From contig NZ_ANAH02000006.1 of NCBI RefSeq assembly GCF_000335475.2, positions 186,001-250,000 of the forward strand: a stretch of DNA of 64,000 nt. Direction: 5' to 3'. This document shows positions 61,234 to 64,000 of this stretch, piece by piece. The notes beneath the pieces are model-generated. The model was not told where the DNA came from and did not search any database. It saw only the letters and a list, made by a program, of their open reading frames with translations. This DNA comes from Cystobacter fuscus DSM 2262 (GTDB lineage: Bacteria > Myxococcota > Myxococcia > Myxococcales > Myxococcaceae). The stretch's first letter is position 1. Each line of letters opens with the position of its first letter. The translations under genes were made by a program, and so were the position numbers.

Positions 61234-61971
61234 ATGAAGAACGTTCTCCTGTTGAAAGCCGGTGATGCGGCCCGGCCCGTCCAGCTCAGCGTGGGTGACT
61301 ACGACCAGTGGTTCGTCGAGTCGCTCGGACCAGATGGATGCCGCTTCGACATCCTGCACGCGCACCAGGGCGCCGAGCTGCCCCCGAGCGCCGCCGGCTA
61401 TGACGCGGTGATGATGACCGGCTCCCCCAAGTCCGTGACCCAACTGGAACCCTGGATGGAGCGCGCCGCGGACTTCATGCGGGGCGCCGCCGCCCGGGGC
61501 GTCCCCGTGCTCGGGGTATGCTTTGGGCACCAACTCCTCGCCCATGCCCACGGGGCGCGGGTGGTGCGCAACACCCAGGGGCGGGAGATTGGCACCGTGG
61601 AGGTGCGCCTGAGCCCCGAGGGGCGCAAGGATCCGCTCTTCCACGAATTGCCCGAGACCTTCGTCGTCCAGGCCACCCACGAGGACATCGTCGAGCACCC
61701 GCCCGAGGGGGCCACGGTGCTCGCGGGCAACGAGAACACGGCGGTCCAGGCGCTCGCCTTCGGTCCGCTCATCCGGGGGGTCCAATTCCACCCCGAGGTG
61801 CATCCGGCCGCCATGCGGGCCCTCATCCTCGCCCGGCAGGAGAAGCTGGAGGCCGAGGCCGCCGCCCGGGGGCAGCCACCGGCGGAGCGCGTGCCCCGGC
61901 TCCTGGCGGGCATCACCCCGGCGCCCGCCGGACACGCCATCCTGCGCAACTTCCTGGAGCGGTTCACCTGA
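61234..61971 (+). CDS. Class I glutamine amidotransferase-like protein
   Basis: The 245-residue protein is a free-standing GATase1 domain with the nucleophile Cys96 in GVCFGHQLLA and the catalytic His186/Glu188 in GVQFHPEVH. It resembles the GMP-synthase-type stand-alone amidotransferases rather than PuuD. These hydrolyse gamma-glutamyl amides, such as glutamine or gamma-glutamyl compounds. It is divergent from the glutamine-synthetase-like gene, with GAGG before its ATG, and may remove the glutamyl group that enzyme adds; that pairing is inference. A hypothetical gene follows after 26 bases. Confidence 0.85.
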   Translation: MKNVLLLKAGDAARPVQLSVGDYDQWFVESLGPDGCRFDILHAHQGAELPPSAAGYDAVMMTGSPKSVTQLEPWMERAADFMRGAAARGVPVLGVCFGHQLLAHAHGARVVRNTQGREIGTVEVRLSPEGRKDPLFHELPETFVVQATHEDIVEHPPEGATVLAGNENTAVQALAFGPLIRGVQFHPEVHPAAMRALILARQEKLEAEAAARGQPPAERVPRLLAGITPAPAGHAILRNFLERFT

Positions 61972-61997
61972 GCATCCCACTGGAGTAGGGAGGACCC

Positions 61998-62456
61998 ATG
62001 GCGTCGCGCTGGGACTATCTCTTCGAAACCAAGCCGGTTCCCATGATGGACCACCTCCTGGAGGAGGTGGCCAAGCTGCTGGCCAAGGATCTGCGGCAGT
62101 GGCCGCCACCGGTCCAGGAGATAGACCTGGACACGGGAGGGCAGTTCGCCCCCCTGTACACCGAGCCGACGCCCCGCCCCGCCGAGGCCGTCTACGAGGA
62201 GGCGCTCCGGCTGTCGCGCTGGGAGCTGGAGCGCGAGCTGGACGCCTACGACGACTACATGCGCAACAAGCGCTACCTGGAGCGGGGGTTGGCCCCGACG
62301 GACCGTCTGCCCCTCTTGCTGCTCAACCGCTGGGTGGTGGACCAGATGCTGGGGCTGGGCGAAGCTACCGAGGGCCGGGTGAACCGCCGGCTGATGCTGC
62401 GCTGCCTGGAGCGACTGGAAGCCCACAGAAGGCGCGTCATAATCCCCTCCGCTTGA
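61998..62456 (+). CDS. Uncharacterised small cytoplasmic protein
   Basis: The 152-residue protein starts at ATG 61998 with AGGGAGGA upstream. It has no signal peptide or membrane helix. It is rich in charged residues and predicted helices (MDHLLEEVAKLLAKDLRQW and SRWELERELDAYDDYMRNK). I do not recognise a family. It lies between the amidotransferase and permease genes with gaps of 26 and 32 bases, so the three are probably cotranscribed. Confidence 0.75.
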   Translation: MASRWDYLFETKPVPMMDHLLEEVAKLLAKDLRQWPPPVQEIDLDTGGQFAPLYTEPTPRPAEAVYEEALRLSRWELERELDAYDDYMRNKRYLERGLAPTDRLPLLLLNRWVVDQMLGLGEATEGRVNRRLMLRCLERLEAHRRRVIIPSA

Positions 62457-62488
62457 GACCCAGTCAGCCCTCTGCCATAAGCCGCGCC

Positions 62489-63664
62489 ATGCAGCATCAC
62501 GAGCTCGATCTCCTCGCGCAGCGCCGCAAGCGCTTCTACATCCTCGCGGGTTTGTGGCTGGTCATCGCCACCATCCTGTTCTTCTTCCGCTCGGTGCTGC
62601 TGCCCTTCGCGGGCGCCGCGTTGATCGCCTACCTGGTGCACCCGCTCGTCACACGCCTCACGCGCGTGCAGGTGCGCGGGCACGCCATTCCGCGCTGGGT
62701 GGGCATCCTGCTCATCTACTCGGGCTTCTTCCTCGTGCTCTACCTCTTCTTCATCGCCATGGTGCCGCAGCTCTACCAGGAGCTGGCGCGCATCAGCCGC
62801 GATGGCGTCACCTTCCTCAACTCGCTCACGCCCGAGCGCATCCACGTGCTCGCCGACCGCGTCGAGGACTGGCTGCGCGCCAAGGGCATCCCCGTGGCGC
62901 TCGCCACGCCCGAGGAGATGCGCAACGGCGTGTCCGGCGGCGGCGTGACGGTGGACCTGGAGAAGATCCTCCAGGACGTGGCCGCGCAGCTCACGGGGCT
63001 GATGCGCCAGCACCTGGGGGACATCGTCACCGTGTCGCGCCACATCATCACCTCGGTGGTGGCCGGCGTGTTCATGACGTTCTTCATCCTGATGGTGGCC
63101 GCGTTCTTCTCCATCGACGCGCACGCCGTCGTGGGCTACTTCACCAGCCTGTTGCCGGCCGAGTACGGCACCGACTCGCAGCGCCTGCTCGAGCGGATTG
63201 ATCGCTCGCTGTCCGGCGTCGTGCGCGGCCAGGTGACCATCTGCGTCGTCAACGGCACGCTCACCTTCCTGGGGCTGGTACTCTTCGGGGTGAAGTTCGC
63301 CTTCCTCCTGGCCACGGTGGCCACCGTGTTCAGCCTCATCCCCATCTTCGGCACCATCCTCAGCTCGGTGCCCATCGTGCTCATCGCGCTGGCGGACGGC
63401 TTCCAGAAGGGAGTGGCCATCCTGCTGTGGATCATCGGCATCCACGCGCTGGAGGCGTACTTCCTCAACCCGAAGATCATGGGCCAGGCCGCGCGCATCC
63501 ACCCGGTCATCGTGGCCTTCAGCCTCATCGCCGGGGAGACGACGTTCGGCCTGGTCGGCGCGCTCTTCGCGGTGCCCGTGGCCTCCATCATCGTGGCCTG
63601 CTTCGACTACGCGCGCCTCAAGGCGCAGCCCCACGTGGCGGAGGCCTCGCTGGAGGTGAAGTAG
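62489..63664 (+). CDS. AI-2E family (PerM/TqsA-like) membrane permease
   Basis: The 391-residue protein has about seven to eight membrane helices, beginning FYILAGLWLVIATILFFFRS, with a long cytoplasmic/periplasmic segment at about 90-185 and the conserved C-terminal half (VNGTLTFLGLVLFGVKFAFL, IPIFGTILSSVPIVLIAL and EAYFLNPKIMGQAARIHPVI) of the AI-2E transporter family. Members include exporters of autoinducer-2 and Na+/H+ antiporters; the substrate here is unknown. ATG 62489 is chosen because it starts the family N-terminus; the open frame to 62099 overlaps the preceding gene. Confidence 0.88.
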   Translation: MQHHELDLLAQRRKRFYILAGLWLVIATILFFFRSVLLPFAGAALIAYLVHPLVTRLTRVQVRGHAIPRWVGILLIYSGFFLVLYLFFIAMVPQLYQELARISRDGVTFLNSLTPERIHVLADRVEDWLRAKGIPVALATPEEMRNGVSGGGVTVDLEKILQDVAAQLTGLMRQHLGDIVTVSRHIITSVVAGVFMTFFILMVAAFFSIDAHAVVGYFTSLLPAEYGTDSQRLLERIDRSLSGVVRGQVTICVVNGTLTFLGLVLFGVKFAFLLATVATVFSLIPIFGTILSSVPIVLIALADGFQKGVAILLWIIGIHALEAYFLNPKIMGQAARIHPVIVAFSLIAGETTFGLVGALFAVPVASIIVACFDYARLKAQPHVAEASLEVK

Positions 63665-63679
63665 GCGCGGGCGGGGGCC

Positions 63680-64000
63680 TCAGCCGCTGCAGGCGGCCTC
63701 GCAGCGCGACTCGCGGCAGAAGACGAAGCAGCGGCCACAGTCGAGGTGGTCGGCGGGACAGGTGCCGTCACACTTCACCCCGCTGCAGTTGGGCCCGTCC
63801 TGCACGTGCGTGGGGTTGGTGCCCAGCCCGCAGCAGGCGTTCCCCATGCAATCCGAGTCCTGGTAGCAGGTGCGGTTGGACAACGGGGCGGGAGTGCCCC
63901 CGAAGTCGTCCAGGTCGATCGGTTCGCATCCGGTGGCCAGCGAGAGCACCGCCCCCAGGACGACGAGGGCGGACGGAAAGGCGAAACGGGTGCTGCGCAT
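63680..64000 (-). CDS. Cysteine-rich lipoprotein
   Basis: The complete 106-residue gene ends 15 bases from the convergent permease stop and its ATG is the last three bases of the window (63998-64000). The signal peptide ends in LATGC. The mature part has about 14 cysteines (CYQDSDCMGNACCGLG, CSGVKCDGTCPADHLDCGRC, CRESRCEAAC), probably a disulfide-knotted surface module. It resembles the Cys-rich lipoprotein at 52111 in style but not in detail. Function unknown. Confidence 0.8.
   Translation of the reverse strand: MRSTRFAFPSALVVLGAVLSLATGCEPIDLDDFGGTPAPLSNRTCYQDSDCMGNACCGLGTNPTHVQDGPNCSGVKCDGTCPADHLDCGRCFVFCRESRCEAACSG

Noticed and set aside
1-64000. CRISPR arrays, tRNA/rRNA genes, IS elements
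   Set aside because: No spaced direct repeats, cloverleaf with TTCGA-type loop, or transposase-like frame with terminal inverted repeats was found by eye. A tRNA search program would settle the tRNA point.

Overview
The window is GC-rich, densely coded chromosomal DNA from a myxobacterium, most likely of the suborder Cystobacterineae (Cystobacter/Archangium/Myxococcus relatives). The best evidence is a CarD-CarG pair at 52726-54321. CarD here has the N-terminal RNA-polymerase-binding domain, an acidic stretch and four AT-hooks, and CarG is a cysteine/histidine-rich metzincin-like partner; this combination is known from Myxococcota. Many secreted lipoproteins, PilZ and FHA proteins and a very large hybrid histidine kinase fit the same group. 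About 52 protein genes are supported. I see no rRNA, tRNA, CRISPR array, transposase or prophage structural gene.

Left part (1-27.1 kb). In order: a truncated nicotinate phosphoribosyltransferase gene, a small repeat protein, inorganic pyrophosphatase with EpmA, a lipoprotein M3-type peptidase, then a distinctive run of genes at 5401-16024. That run holds a lipoprotein, two near-identical tandem exported proteins, a 1487-residue protein with M15 and M23-like peptidoglycan peptidase modules, a 643-residue protein ending in a T4-type lysozyme, and a membrane protein. After it come an SPFH/SHOCT protein, an ABC exporter with an ArnT-like glycosyltransferase, a double-FHA membrane protein, a REC-XRE fusion regulator, and an acyl-CoA carboxylase/enoyl-CoA hydratase operon.

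Centre (27.1-50.2 kb). This is the division and cell wall (dcw) cluster, on the minus strand: STAS protein, rsmH, ftsL, ftsI, murE, murF, mraY, murD, ftsW, murG, murC, murB, ddl, ftsQ, ftsA, and finally ftsZ. The genes overlap or lie a few bases apart, so most are probably one transcription unit led from a candidate promoter near 50.4 kb. The order is classical except in two places. There is a STAS-domain protein where mraZ usually sits, and a 4.1-kb double-kinase hybrid histidine kinase gene on the opposite strand sits between ftsA and ftsZ, which cuts ftsZ off from the upstream operon.

Right part (50.5-64 kb). Two lipoproteins and a two-domain PilZ protein precede carD-carG, then a membrane protein and a GT39-like glycosyltransferase. 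A minus-strand trio follows (glutamine-synthetase-like ligase, iron alcohol dehydrogenase, XRE regulator). Divergent to it is a glutamine amidotransferase with an AI-2E-family permease, and a cysteine-rich lipoprotein closes the window.

The best candidate for a new system is the 5401-14523 locus. Two leaderless peptidoglycan-cleaving proteins follow two disulfide-rich exported paralogues, with 4-bp and 2-bp junctions. This looks like a cell-wall-targeting effector pair with periplasmic protectors, for predation or kin competition. No secretion machinery is visible nearby, so the delivery route is unknown.
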